Part shown: one piece after another, positions 7,903 to 16,522 of the stretch
How the letters are laid out: each line of letters opens with the position of its first letter
How positions within the stretch are numbered: the stretch's first letter is position 1
Origin: Acetobacter nitrogenifigens DSM 23921 = NBRC 105050
Lineage (GTDB): Bacteria; Pseudomonadota; Alphaproteobacteria; Acetobacterales; Acetobacteraceae
DNA: 64,000 bases
Assembly: GCF_000429165.1 (NCBI RefSeq)
Contig: NZ_AUBI01000001.1
Coordinates: 124,001 to 188,000 of the forward strand
Reading direction: 5' to 3'
Translations under genes and position numbers: made by a program
Notes under the pieces: generated by a model
Seen by the model: only the letters and a program-made list of their open reading frames with translations
Told to the model about the DNA's origin: nothing
Database searches by the model: none

Positions 7903-9298
7903 AAGAAGTCAGGTTACCTACGTCATCGAGAACAAGAAGCTGGCCATCGACGACGATCGGCTGAACGGACGTTGCGTTCGGAAGCTTGTCGATGGTCAGA
8001 ATTTTTCCGGTCAGCGGGTCGAGCGTCACTATGCCGTTTTCAGGCAACGTGCTGACGCAAACCAACTTACCGCCCGCCAAAACGGGCCCCGTCCATACGA
8101 CGCCGTCCTTGCTCGCGTCCACACGGCGATACCGACGGAGCTGCGTAATCCAGCGCACCTGCCCAGTCTGCCGGTCAACGCAGGCCACCTGCTCGTCCAT
8201 GCTCAACAGGAAGAGCCAGTCGTTCACGCTCAACAAGGGGCTTTGCCCGGCGACCGCGCGCTCCCAAAGGCGACGTCCCGAACGCATGTCGATGGCCACG
8301 AGAACGGACGCCACGCTCATGGCGTAGGCAGTGCCTGCGACAACGACCGGCATACTGCGGACGCAGGAGAAATCGAGCGCCGAAGTCTGACCGTTGGCGC
8401 TGCCGAGCGTGTCGCTCCACACCACCTCGCCGCTTTCCTCACGCAGCGCGACGAGGTCGCCGGATCCGAAGCCGCACAACACGATTCCGTCGACAACCGT
8501 TGGCGCAGGCTGCCCGAACATGACCGTGTCCGCCTGACTGGCGCTGTAGGACCACAGCTCGTGCCCGGTGTTCGCATCGAGCGCATAGAGCTTTTCGTCT
8601 ATCGTGCCGAAAAAGACGCGGCCGTTCGCTATGGTTGGGGCAGATCGACCGGGCGTCCCGGCGGTCATGCGCCATTTCACGTTCCCCGTCGCGGTGTCGA
8701 CCGCCACAGTCTGCGACACGCCATCAACGATGTAGAGCGTGTTCCCGGACGCCCCAAGACCGCCGCCGAGATTGCTCGACTTCACCGAACGGGGCTTGGC
8801 GTTCAAATGCCACAGCTCTTTCATCGCGGGCCAGGAGTAGGCCCGCACTTCGCCGACGGCGTCTACGGTGAACAGCCGTCCCTCATGAAGAACCGGTTGC
8901 GCCTGAATGACGCCGCGTCCCGACGAACCAAGCGCCGCAAACGCCAGGAAGTCGGGCTCGGAGTTGCCGTGGCCGATCGATTGCGACCAGCGCTTGTGCA
9001 GACCACCCCAGGCATAGTTGGCCGAGATGTGGCTGGGGATGCGTCCCGCGATTGGCCATTCCGTGACGGATGTCGTCGCCGGGATGGAGATCGGCGTCAG
9101 AGTTCCGTCGTTCTTCGTCACGACCAGACCGTTGCGCGTGTTCAGAACGTTCGTGCGGTGGCCTGCGAGGATGGGTTTCTCATCGTCATCGAAGAGACTG
9201 CACCCGGCAAGCGCTGGCGCCGCCACAGTCGCCAGCATCTGGCGAAGAAAGCGGCGGCGACCACCGCTCCGGGGCCTCCGGACGGCGGAAAGGGTCAT
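7895..9298 (-). CDS. bamB: Outer-membrane assembly lipoprotein BamB
   Basis: A PQQ-type beta-propeller lipoprotein that helps the BAM complex insert outer-membrane proteins. The chosen ATG gives a signal with RRRFLRQ followed by a hydrophobic stretch and the lipobox ALAGC. Repeating propeller blades are visible through strands such as LYALDANTGHELW, VAVDTATGNVKW and VACVDRQTGQVRW. A GTG further upstream (9325) keeps the frame open but has no ribosome binding site. The position between a YfgM-like gene and der matches the conserved yfgM-bamB-der order, which supports the call beyond the repeats. The twin-arginine-like signal is unusual for BamB. Confidence 0.92.
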   Translation of the reverse strand: MTLSAVRRPRSGGRRRFLRQMLATVAAPALAGCSLFDDDEKPILAGHRTNVLNTRNGLVVTKNDGTLTPISIPATTSVTEWPIAGRIPSHISANYAWGGLHKRWSQSIGHGNSEPDFLAFAALGSSGRGVIQAQPVLHEGRLFTVDAVGEVRAYSWPAMKELWHLNAKPRSVKSSNLGGGLGASGNTLYIVDGVSQTVAVDTATGNVKWRMTAGTPGRSAPTIANGRVFFGTIDEKLYALDANTGHELWSYSASQADTVMFGQPAPTVVDGIVLCGFGSGDLVALREESGEVVWSDTLGSANGQTSALDFSCVRSMPVVVAGTAYAMSVASVLVAIDMRSGRRLWERAVAGQSPLLSVNDWLFLLSMDEQVACVDRQTGQVRWITQLRRYRRVDASKDGVVWTGPVLAGGKLVCVSTLPENGIVTLDPLTGKILTIDKLPNATSVQPIVVDGQLLVLDDVGNLTSYG

Positions 9299-9370
9299 CG
9301 GGGTCTCGTCGTTTTGCTGAAGCACGGCGGGCTGATCTCGATCAAACGCTGGGAAAGGAGCCGAAAGGGC

Positions 9371-10060
9371 TTATCCGGGCTGGTTAAGGGTCTGCATCAC
9401 AGTGTTCGCACGCATCCGGACGCCTTCCGGGGCTTGCACATCCTGCGCCAGTGAAGAGAGCAGTTTGCGAGCGTCATCGAGCTTCCCGGTGCGCAGATCG
9501 AGCGTGGCAAGCACTTCGTTCGCAAGCGACGCGAAGGGCTTGCCCTTACCGGTCAGCAAGGACAGCCGCGACCGGATCGCCGCCTCATCGCCCGAATCGA
9601 CCTGCCACTGGCACCAGTATAACGCCGCCAGATCCCGTAGCGTCGGCGACACGGACTGGTCCTGCGAGATAGCATTCCAGACCGTCAAGGCGTCCGGGAG
9701 TTGCCCGTGCGACGCGTTGGTCGCCGCGACCTGAAATTTCGCCAACGTGGCCAGACCTGCCGGAGAACCTTTGGCGACCGTTTCCAGTTGGGCCAGCGCC
9801 TTTTTCTGCACGTCGGTGAGTGGCGTACTCGCGCTGCTCGGCCCGGCGGCCGGGCTCACGTCCCGCAGCGCCTGAAGGTAGGTCGCCGAACTGGCGGCAG
9901 CGGCCTGATTGGCGCGAGACACGTGGTATTCCCACGCCCCGGCCGCGATGCCGACGAGCACGACTGCGCCAATGCCGACCCCTGCGTAACGCCGCGCGGC
10001 GTTACGCAGGCGCTCGGCGCGAAGCTCGTCATCCACTTCCCTGAAAATCTCGTCCGCCAC
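9371..10060 (-). CDS. YfgM-like membrane-anchored tetratricopeptide protein
   Basis: A 229-residue protein with an acidic/basic N-terminal segment (VADEIFREVDDELRAERLRN), one transmembrane helix (about residues 29-46) and a periplasmic alpha-helical region with TPR-like repeats. The frame is open upstream to 10300, but the GTG at 10060 with GAAGG just before it gives the normal family N-terminus. YfgM is an ancillary subunit of the SecYEG translocon that cooperates with periplasmic chaperones. The gene lies directly upstream of bamB and der, as in many Proteobacteria, and this order is the main support for the name. Confidence 0.85.
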   Translation of the reverse strand: MADEIFREVDDELRAERLRNAARRYAGVGIGAVVLVGIAAGAWEYHVSRANQAAAASSATYLQALRDVSPAAGPSSASTPLTDVQKKALAQLETVAKGSPAGLATLAKFQVAATNASHGQLPDALTVWNAISQDQSVSPTLRDLAALYWCQWQVDSGDEAAIRSRLSLLTGKGKPFASLANEVLATLDLRTGKLDDARKLLSSLAQDVQAPEGVRMRANTVMQTLNQPG

Positions 10061-10311
10061 CGAACCTTCGTTCCTTTCCGTCAGGCGCTTCGCACGCCTG
10101 TTTATTAACACGCAGCGACCGACCGTGCTTACCGATGCGCCTTCACGCCTTACGCGAAGACGCTTCAGTCCGGGGGCCGGACATTGAGACCTGCTGAGCC
10201 GCGCGTCCCGAACAATAGCGGCGTCGCGCGAGCCGAGCAAACAGGCGAAACCGCCAACGGCGTCGGTCACTGAAGCGCGCGACGATAAGTCTTTGTTCAT
10301 TACCTTCGGTC

Positions 10312-10668
10312 ATGATGGCGTCCATGTTCAGAACGCTCCGCCTTGCGCTCTTCGTCACATCGCTCCCCGCACTCGTCGCCGCCTGCTCGCCGGTGCAGAT
10401 CGGGAGCTTCGCGATGGGGCGCGACTGCAGCGTCTCCGAACTTGCGAAAGGGACAGGCTGGTGCTCCCCGGCCGAAACACCGCCCCCGCCCCAACCCTAT
10501 TGCACCCAGGGGTGGAGCGGCGTCGACTGCTGGAGCCGCCCGGATTTGATGCCGAACGTCGCGCGACAGGTGTCTCAGGGGCCAACCGGCCTCACCCCGG
10601 AACAGAACGCGGCGCGACTTAACATGGCGTATGGCAACGCGCCGCCGTCAACGCAGAACCCATACTGA
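10312..10668 (+). CDS. Small putative lipoprotein
   Basis: A 118-residue protein with a short signal peptide and lipobox LVAAC (Cys at residue 25). The mature part is rich in Pro, Cys and Gly, with three more cysteines in GWCSP, PYCTQ and VDCWS, and ends in an Ala/Asn-rich tail (TPEQNAARLNMAYGNAPP). Two in-frame ATGs (10312, 10315) and a third (10324) are possible starts. I do not recognise the family. The gene is divergent from the YfgM-like gene and convergent with the SPFH gene. The lipobox and the cysteine spacing indicate a genuine exported protein rather than a chance reading frame. Confidence 0.7.
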   Translation: MMASMFRTLRLALFVTSLPALVAACSPVQIGSFAMGRDCSVSELAKGTGWCSPAETPPPPQPYCTQGWSGVDCWSRPDLMPNVARQVSQGPTGLTPEQNAARLNMAYGNAPPSTQNPY

Positions 10669-10716
10669 CACGTCGCTAACGCTCAGGATTGATATCGCGC
10701 GAACGCTCTCTGAACC

Positions 10717-11628
10717 TTAATTACGCACTTCCCTCATCGCCGCTTGCGCAGTGGCGTAGTCCATGGACCGCGGCACAAAAATAACGGTTGCCTTGCCGGT
10801 CTGACTCGCCGTCGTCACCATGTCATTTTCATTGACGCTCAGCAGCAACGCCAGAATTTCCTGACTACTGGCCTCCGGCAGTCCTTCCTGAAGCTTCTGC
10901 ATGGCGTCCCTGAAACCTTCAGCTATGGCCTTGCGCTCGTTGGCGATTCCTTCGCCCTGAAGCCTCTTGCTCTCTGCCTCCGCGCGAGCGATTCCAACGC
11001 GCCTGACCCGCTCTGCTTCCGCCTCAGCTTCCGCGGCCTCCTTGCGTGCGATCGCCGCCAGCTTGTTGTTCATCGCTACCTGAACCTGTTCCGGCGGCAT
11101 CGGCTGCTCAATCGTCACGCCGTGAATTTTCACCCCACTTTCCTGCGCGTCGTCCTCCTGATCGCTCATGACCTGCTCGGCGATGGTGTCACGCTGACGA
11201 TAGAGCTCGTCCATGGTCATCCCAGAAATGATTTGTCTTATTTCGTTCTCGACCTTGAACACGAGACGCTTTACCGGCTCCTCGACCTTGTAGGCGTAGG
11301 CCATGATGCCTTCCGGCGTGTCGTTAACTGCATACCGCAGCACCCATTGAATACGGATGAAAGCGTCATCGCGCGTTTTCACGTCGGAAATTTTTTCGAC
11401 CTGACTCTGCATCAGAGAAACCTGCCGTGCGATCGTGCACAGCGGCCAGATGAAATGCAGACCACTGCGCAACGGACGATCCTGAGGGACGCCCAGCCGT
11501 TCGATAACAAAGGCATGACGCCCTGGAACGACACGAAATCTTCTTACTATGAAGACTAACGCCACAGCCAGTACAGCGATGAAAAACAACATCGAAACAC
11601 TTGATCCCTGCAAGTCGCCGCTAGTCAT
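10717..11628 (-). CDS. SPFH/Band 7 (prohibitin-like) membrane protein
   Basis: A 303-residue stomatin/prohibitin-type protein. One N-terminal transmembrane segment (about residues 12-32, FFIAVLAVALVFIVRRF) is followed by the SPFH domain (PGRHAFVIERLG to about 190) and a long Ala/Glu-rich coiled coil (KEAAEAEAEAERVRRVG). The ATG at 11628 was preferred to a GTG at 11658 because GGAG lies six bases upstream of it. Such proteins form membrane scaffolds and often partner with NfeD or FtsH-type proteases. No NfeD gene lies next to it here. The precise role is unknown. Confidence 0.88.
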   Translation of the reverse strand: MTSGDLQGSSVSMLFFIAVLAVALVFIVRRFRVVPGRHAFVIERLGVPQDRPLRSGLHFIWPLCTIARQVSLMQSQVEKISDVKTRDDAFIRIQWVLRYAVNDTPEGIMAYAYKVEEPVKRLVFKVENEIRQIISGMTMDELYRQRDTIAEQVMSDQEDDAQESGVKIHGVTIEQPMPPEQVQVAMNNKLAAIARKEAAEAEAEAERVRRVGIARAEAESKRLQGEGIANERKAIAEGFRDAMQKLQEGLPEASSQEILALLLSVNENDMVTTASQTGKATVIFVPRSMDYATAQAAMREVRN

Positions 11629-11850
11629 AACAATCTCCAGCTTTGGCGTTTTCGCCACATCTTCATTTCATTTTTCTATAGTTTACGCAGAGAACCAAGA
11701 AGAAAAACAGACATAATTTATCTTTGCCTCTTTTGAGCACGGGGAGCTTCGCAGAAGCGTCGTTTATCTCAACGCATCCGGAGCGGGGAAAATGATTCCA
11801 GTCCAAATTGGAAAGCAAACATGGCGCACGGTCACGAAACGGCGCAGGCT

Positions 11851-12654
11851 TCAGACCTGTACGCTGGCAGGACGGTAATTCGAAAACTTTCCCGTCCGCT
11901 GATAGACCCTCTCCTCTTCGGCAGGAAGGACGCTGCCCTGATACCAGGGCGTGTGTTCGCTCTCAAAATTGCCCGAGACACGGACGGCGTCGAAAAATCG
12001 ATCGGGTTTAAAATATTTTTTGTTATATAAGGCGAAGGTTGTATCTATAGGCGCGTCGAACACTTCGCTGCCGTCCGGCAGACGGCCGAGTTTATAGCGC
12101 CAGAACTGACTTTCCCATTCCCATATATGGGTAGGTCCCATCTGTTTGGAATTAAGGTATTTGTCGTGCTTCATGCGGCTGCGATGTTTCAGGGACAACG
12201 CAAAACCGGCTTTCCCTATTTTGAAGTAGTCGGTAAGGTCCGTCAGCTGTCGCATGAAATCCACGGGCAAATTTTCGTTGAAAGCGATATCCGGATCCGT
12301 CAGACAGAATAACTCTGGAAGCGAATCATAAAATTCGCAGGATTTGACGATATGGCGCGGCCCCATATTTCGGGATAACCTGACAACATTACAAACGCAG
12401 TCGGAGTCCAGCTTCCCAAGGACATCCTTCATCTTGCTGTAGTTTGAACCGCTATCGACGATCGTTATATTGTTAAATCGATAGCGAAAGAGCTGCCGAA
12501 GCATTTTGACCACATAGGTCGGATTGTTGAAAGACGGCACATAAACGGGCGTCTGGCAGTAATACAGACTTCTAATATTATCGAATGCACGAGGACGCAG
12601 CTCTGGAACGTCGTCGGACAGAAAGCTGTCCACGAGAGTGCTCGCCGTTTCCAT
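11851..12654 (-). CDS. GT-A-type glycosyltransferase-like protein
   Basis: A 267-residue cytosolic protein. An N-terminal nucleotide-binding half contains PVYVPSFNNPTYVVKML and NNITIVDSGSNY, followed by LTDPDIAFNE, which looks like the DxD metal-binding site of GT-A glycosyltransferases. No signal peptide or membrane span is evident. The start is the ATG at 12654. The coding sequence is markedly richer in A/T than its neighbours and stands alone, with no other glycan gene adjacent, which suggests acquisition by transfer (inference). A perfect inverted repeat lies nine bases before the start codon. Donor and acceptor are unknown. Confidence 0.75.
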   Translation of the reverse strand: METASTLVDSFLSDDVPELRPRAFDNIRSLYYCQTPVYVPSFNNPTYVVKMLRQLFRYRFNNITIVDSGSNYSKMKDVLGKLDSDCVCNVVRLSRNMGPRHIVKSCEFYDSLPELFCLTDPDIAFNENLPVDFMRQLTDLTDYFKIGKAGFALSLKHRSRMKHDKYLNSKQMGPTHIWEWESQFWRYKLGRLPDGSEVFDAPIDTTFALYNKKYFKPDRFFDAVRVSGNFESEHTPWYQGSVLPAEEERVYQRTGKFSNYRPASVQV

Positions 12655-12663
12655 ATGCAAAAG

Positions 12664-12691
12664 ACACCAATTCCGGGTGGTAAATTGGTGT
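12664..12691 (-). promoter_or_regulatory. Perfect 9-bp inverted repeat in the leader of the glycosyltransferase gene
   Basis: ACACCAATT (12664-12672) and AATTGGTGT (12683-12691) are perfect inverted copies with a 10-base spacer. In the minus-strand transcript the hairpin ends nine bases before the ATG and is followed by CUUUUG. It could hide the ribosome binding region, act as an attenuator, or be a dimeric operator in DNA. The sequence does not decide among these. Confidence 0.5.
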
Positions 12692-12917
12692 TTGAATCTG
12701 CCTGAACGTCATTAAAACTCTCTAAACACTGACTTGCTTGAAAGAGCTCAACTTAGCCTCCAGGCAGGCGATCCTGGATACCGCCATGCGCGAGCGCCCC
12801 GAAACTGCGCAATCGCGGGTCCGATCAGGTCGATCATGCATATTAGAGCCGTCTGGCCGGTTCAAGATTTCACGGGGAGAGCCGATCACTCCACCCGGTA
12901 AAATCCATCACACGCCT

Positions 12918-13295
12918 TTAGTGACCGCCGAATTTCCCGCCGGCGGCCTTGAGTTGCGCCGTCATCTTCGTGAAATTCGCGGCTATGCGCTTCTGGACTG
13001 CGACGCTACCCTCATGAATGTGGGCGATCTTGTCACGAGCCTCGTTGCTGACAACTGTCTCATCGTGGTTAGCCTGCTTGGAGACACAACTGTTGTAGGT
13101 GCGCGCCGCCTTCTCGTAGGCGCTGACCCGGTCGATGCTGGCGTTGTAACGATCGACGCTGGACCCGTCGACCGAAGGAGCAGAAGGCTCGGACCCGCAG
13201 CCCGATGCGGTCCATGCGTCATCAGCGCGCGCGGCGTTCGAGACCGCAAGCGATGCGACGAGAGCGAGAGCAACGAAGACTGGGCGGACTATCAT
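12918..13295 (-). CDS. Small secreted protein of unknown function
   Basis: A 125-residue exported protein. The signal peptide MIVRPVFVALALVASLAV ends at AARA-DD (about residue 24). The mature part has two cysteines (SGCGSE and NSCVSK), possibly one disulfide, and is otherwise helical and Lys/Ala-rich at its C-terminus (RIAANFTKMTAQLKAAGGK). GGAAGGA lies seven bases before the ATG at 13295 and decides this start over upstream in-frame codons. The spacing of Tyr, Cys and Lys hints at a helical-bundle periplasmic protein, but I recognise no family. It is transcribed in the same direction as pyrC, 91 bases downstream of its stop. Confidence 0.72.
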   Translation of the reverse strand: MIVRPVFVALALVASLAVSNAARADDAWTASGCGSEPSAPSVDGSSVDRYNASIDRVSAYEKAARTYNSCVSKQANHDETVVSNEARDKIAHIHEGSVAVQKRIAANFTKMTAQLKAAGGKFGGH

Positions 13296-13386
13296 CAGGG
13301 TTCCTTCCGGCGCGCGCCGGTCAAATTGCACTATGCGCTTGTCCTGTAATCGATCCGGGAACGCGCGGCGACTGTAGACGCCAACT

Positions 13387-14706
13387 TTACGGCAAGAAAC
13401 GGGCCAGCTGACCGCGGGGTTCGCCCAGAATTGTGTCATCGCGCATCACGATCCGGCCACGCACAACGGTGGCCACCGGCCAGCCGGAGACCGCCATACC
13501 GTCGAACGGCGTCCAGCCCGCCGGTGTGACGATCCAGTCATTGGTGATGCGCCTGCGCGCTTTCATGTCCACCAGGGTGAAATCGGCGTCGTAACCGGCC
13601 GCGATACGGCCTTTCGCCTGTAGGCCATAGACACGCGCAGGTCCGGCCGCCATCAGGTCCGCGAGACGCCCCAGCGAGAGCCGTCCGGCGTTCACATGAT
13701 CGAGCATGACCGGCACAATAGTCTGAACGCCGGTAAGCCCTGCGGGACATTCCGGCCACGGCTTCGCTTTCGCCTCCAGCGAATGCGGCGCGTGATCCGA
13801 AGACACGACGTCCACCGTGCCGTCGGCGATTGCGCGCCAACTCGCCTCATAATGGCGACGATCACGGATCGGCGGGTTCATGACGGCAAGCCCGCCAAGA
13901 GCCTCGTAACAGTCCGGAGCAACCTGCGTCAGATGGTTGACGAGCACTTCGACCGTCGCGATATCGCGAAATCCTTGCAGATACTCAAGCTCTTCTGCCG
14001 TTGACGTGTGCAGGATATGCGCCGGACGCCCTGTCTTGCGCGCCAACGCCATGAGACGGCGCGTGCCAAGGAACGCGCACTCCTCATCACGCCAGAACCG
14101 GTGCATGTCATGCGGCATGCCAACGTGGAAATCCTTGCGGCGCGCCTGCAGGCGATATTCGTCTTCGGAATGAAATGCGATACGGCGATGGCCGCTGCGC
14201 ATCACGGCCTCGATTCCCGGGTCGTCCTCGATCATCAGGTCGCCGGTGGAGGAACCCGCAAACACCTTGATCGCGCACACGCCGTCGAAACGCTCATATT
14301 CAGCGAGTTGCGGCGTATTCTCCCGCGTGGCGCCGACATAGAACGCGAAATCGGTCCATGATTCCCGTGACGCGTATTCCTGCTTCCAGCGCAACATTTC
14401 CGCGTTGGTGATTGCGGGAGACGTGTTCGGCATGTCGAACACCGTGGTCACGCCGCCCAGCGCCGCAGCCCGCGTGCCTGTCGGGATGCTCTCGATTTCG
14501 GGCTTTCCCGGATCGCGAAGATGAACATGCGCGTCGATCAACCCGGGGAGAACGTGAAGTCCGCGCGCGTCGATCATCTCCTCCGCCTCTGCCGCGCCAG
14601 ACACAGCGAGATCGACGATCCTGCCGCCTACGACGCCGATATCCGTCGCCGCTTCGCCCCATGGCAGAATGCAGACGCCATTGCGGATGATCAGATCGTA
14701 ACGCAT
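13387..14706 (-). CDS. pyrC: Dihydroorotase
   Basis: Closes N-carbamoyl-aspartate to dihydroorotate in pyrimidine synthesis. The 439-residue amidohydrolase has metal ligands at HVHLRDPG (His60, His62), a candidate carboxylated lysine in IKVFAGSS (Lys147), His179, His233 in AHILHTST and the catalytic Asp304 in SSDHAPH. The length and the HVHLRDPG box point to the class I (AllB/PyrC-like) dihydroorotases. The ATG has a strong AAGGAG six bases upstream. It follows asnB by 43 bases and may be the last gene of the GT9-GT4-asnB-pyrC run. An allantoinase is the main alternative, but no purine catabolic genes are nearby. Confidence 0.92.
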   Translation of the reverse strand: MRYDLIIRNGVCILPWGEAATDIGVVGGRIVDLAVSGAAEAEEMIDARGLHVLPGLIDAHVHLRDPGKPEIESIPTGTRAAALGGVTTVFDMPNTSPAITNAEMLRWKQEYASRESWTDFAFYVGATRENTPQLAEYERFDGVCAIKVFAGSSTGDLMIEDDPGIEAVMRSGHRRIAFHSEDEYRLQARRKDFHVGMPHDMHRFWRDEECAFLGTRRLMALARKTGRPAHILHTSTAEELEYLQGFRDIATVEVLVNHLTQVAPDCYEALGGLAVMNPPIRDRRHYEASWRAIADGTVDVVSSDHAPHSLEAKAKPWPECPAGLTGVQTIVPVMLDHVNAGRLSLGRLADLMAAGPARVYGLQAKGRIAAGYDADFTLVDMKARRRITNDWIVTPAGWTPFDGMAVSGWPVATVVRGRIVMRDDTILGEPRGQLARFLP

Positions 14707-14749
14707 CGCTTACTCCTTAAATGCGCGCCGGATTTCGACTGCGCCGCTG

Positions 14750-16522
14750 CTATACTGTCGCCAGCGTCTCGAAAACATCCCCGTCGCGCGGGGCGCCGTC
14801 CACATGAATCCGGCGCCACAGCGCATAAAACAGCAGCGTCCACGCCGCCGGCGCAGCGCGGCGCGCGGTCGCATCCTTGAACAATGCGCGCACCATGTCC
14901 GGATCAGCGATCTCCGCGATGGCCGGTTGCGCGGCGACGAGCGGACCCAGCTTACGTCCCGCCTCCGCGATCCACTCGCCGACAGGTACGGTAAAACCTT
15001 GCTTCGGCGCGAATGGACTCGCCTCGGGAAGCGCTTGCTCCAGCCAACGACGCAGCAACCACTTCCCACGTCCGTCACGAACACGCAACGAGTCCGGCAG
15101 GAGCCACACCGCCTTCGCCACGACAGGATCGAGCAGCGGGGTTCGTCCCTCGACCCCGTGAGCCATCAGGCAACGATCGAGCTTCAGCAACAGATCGTTC
15201 GGCAGCCATTCGGCAATGTCCACCGCCTGCGCTCGGGAGAACGGCGTCGGACCCACGACGCTCATCTCCGCCCCCGCCAGCCCGTCTCGCCAGCGCGCCG
15301 GGCGTGACCGCAGAACGCCAAGGCCGTCGAACATGCCGCGCCGACGCATCCGCCGTCCCCCGCGCCACCACGGTCTGGTGGCGTGGCGATAGCGGCCGTA
15401 TCCCGCGAAAAGCTCGTCTCCCCCCTCACCCGACAACACGACGGAGACGGACTCTCTCGCCCGCCGGGCGAGCATCCATGTCGGGATGATGGCGTAATCC
15501 GCCACAGGATCGTCCATGCTGCCAACTATTGCGGGCAGATGCCGCCACATATCGCCGCTGCTCACACGCACCGCCTCGTGAGCGGCGCCGACCGCCCGCG
15601 CCAGAGTCGCGGCGGCCGAAGCTTCATCCGCGACGCCACGCGCATCGAAACTGGCCGTCCAGGCCCGTATCGGCGCGCCACCGCCAGCTTCGCGGCGAAT
15701 GCGCGCCATCGCGGCCAGCACAGCAGCACTGTCCACCCCGCCCGAAAGGAACATGCCGAAGGGAACGTCCGACCGCTCATGCGCGCGCACGCTGTCCATC
15801 AGCGCCGCGTCCAGACGGGCGAGCGCGGTCGCTTCGTCGATTTCCTCCGCAGCGCCTTCCGGCAGGGGCGAACGACGGGACCGATCGAGCAGACGTCCTG
15901 CGGCGATCCGCAATGTCTCTCCCGGCAGAAGCCGTGTGATGCCGGGAAAAATGGTCCGACGGCCGGTGGTGAACTGTAATTGCAGCAGTTCGTCACGAAC
16001 AATCGGGTCAACGCCGGGCGCCGCCAACCCGGCGGCGATCAGGGCGGCCGGCTCCGACGCGAAAGCGACGCCGTCCGGCAATTCCGCGATATACAGAGAC
16101 TTGATCCCGAACGGATCTCTCGCAAGCGTCAGTTCGCCCTTGTCGTCGTCATAAATTGCGACCGCATACATACCACGCAGTTCGGACGCAAAAGCCGACC
16201 CGTCCCTCTCCCACAGCCTGAGCGCAGATTCGCAATCGCTGCCGGTGCTGTAATGGGCGACGCCAATACGCCTGCGGATGTCCGGATCATTATAGATCTC
16301 TCCGTTGGCTATCATTGTGGCGGCCCCGGCGGAAATCGGCTGATCCCCTCCGTTGATATCTATGATCGCGAGCCGCGTGTGGATCATATCCGCCCGCCCC
16401 ATACGCACGATATGCACGCCATCGGGGCCACGATGCCGCAGCGCCTCGGCCAGACGCTCAAGCACGCTGCGGTCCCGTGGCGTCGCGCCGCGATTGTAAA
16501 GAATACCGGCCAGACCGCACAT
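14750..16522 (-). CDS. asnB: Asparagine synthase (glutamine-hydrolysing)
   Basis: A 590-residue amidotransferase. The N-terminal class II glutaminase begins with the catalytic Cys2 (MCGLAGILYN) and carries RHRGPDG (29-35) and ANGEIYN (72-78). The C-terminal ATP pyrophosphatase domain has SGGVDS (260-265) and LSGEGGDELFAGYGRYR. It makes Asn from Asp and Gln, although members in glycan clusters often amidate sugars or lipid-linked intermediates. Here it starts directly after the stop of a GT4 gene, so it belongs to a glycosyltransferase transcription unit. Whether it supplies Asn or modifies a glycan cannot be told. Confidence 0.92.
   Translation of the reverse strand: MCGLAGILYNRGATPRDRSVLERLAEALRHRGPDGVHIVRMGRADMIHTRLAIIDINGGDQPISAGAATMIANGEIYNDPDIRRRIGVAHYSTGSDCESALRLWERDGSAFASELRGMYAVAIYDDDKGELTLARDPFGIKSLYIAELPDGVAFASEPAALIAAGLAAPGVDPIVRDELLQLQFTTGRRTIFPGITRLLPGETLRIAAGRLLDRSRRSPLPEGAAEEIDEATALARLDAALMDSVRAHERSDVPFGMFLSGGVDSAAVLAAMARIRREAGGGAPIRAWTASFDARGVADEASAAATLARAVGAAHEAVRVSSGDMWRHLPAIVGSMDDPVADYAIIPTWMLARRARESVSVVLSGEGGDELFAGYGRYRHATRPWWRGGRRMRRRGMFDGLGVLRSRPARWRDGLAGAEMSVVGPTPFSRAQAVDIAEWLPNDLLLKLDRCLMAHGVEGRTPLLDPVVAKAVWLLPDSLRVRDGRGKWLLRRWLEQALPEASPFAPKQGFTVPVGEWIAEAGRKLGPLVAAQPAIAEIADPDMVRALFKDATARRAAPAAWTLLFYALWRRIHVDGAPRDGDVFETLATV

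Noticed and set aside
7784-9454. Plus-strand open frame of 556 codons
   Set aside because: It is antisense to bamB, which has clear family motifs; the opposite frame reads as Arg/His-rich low-information sequence.
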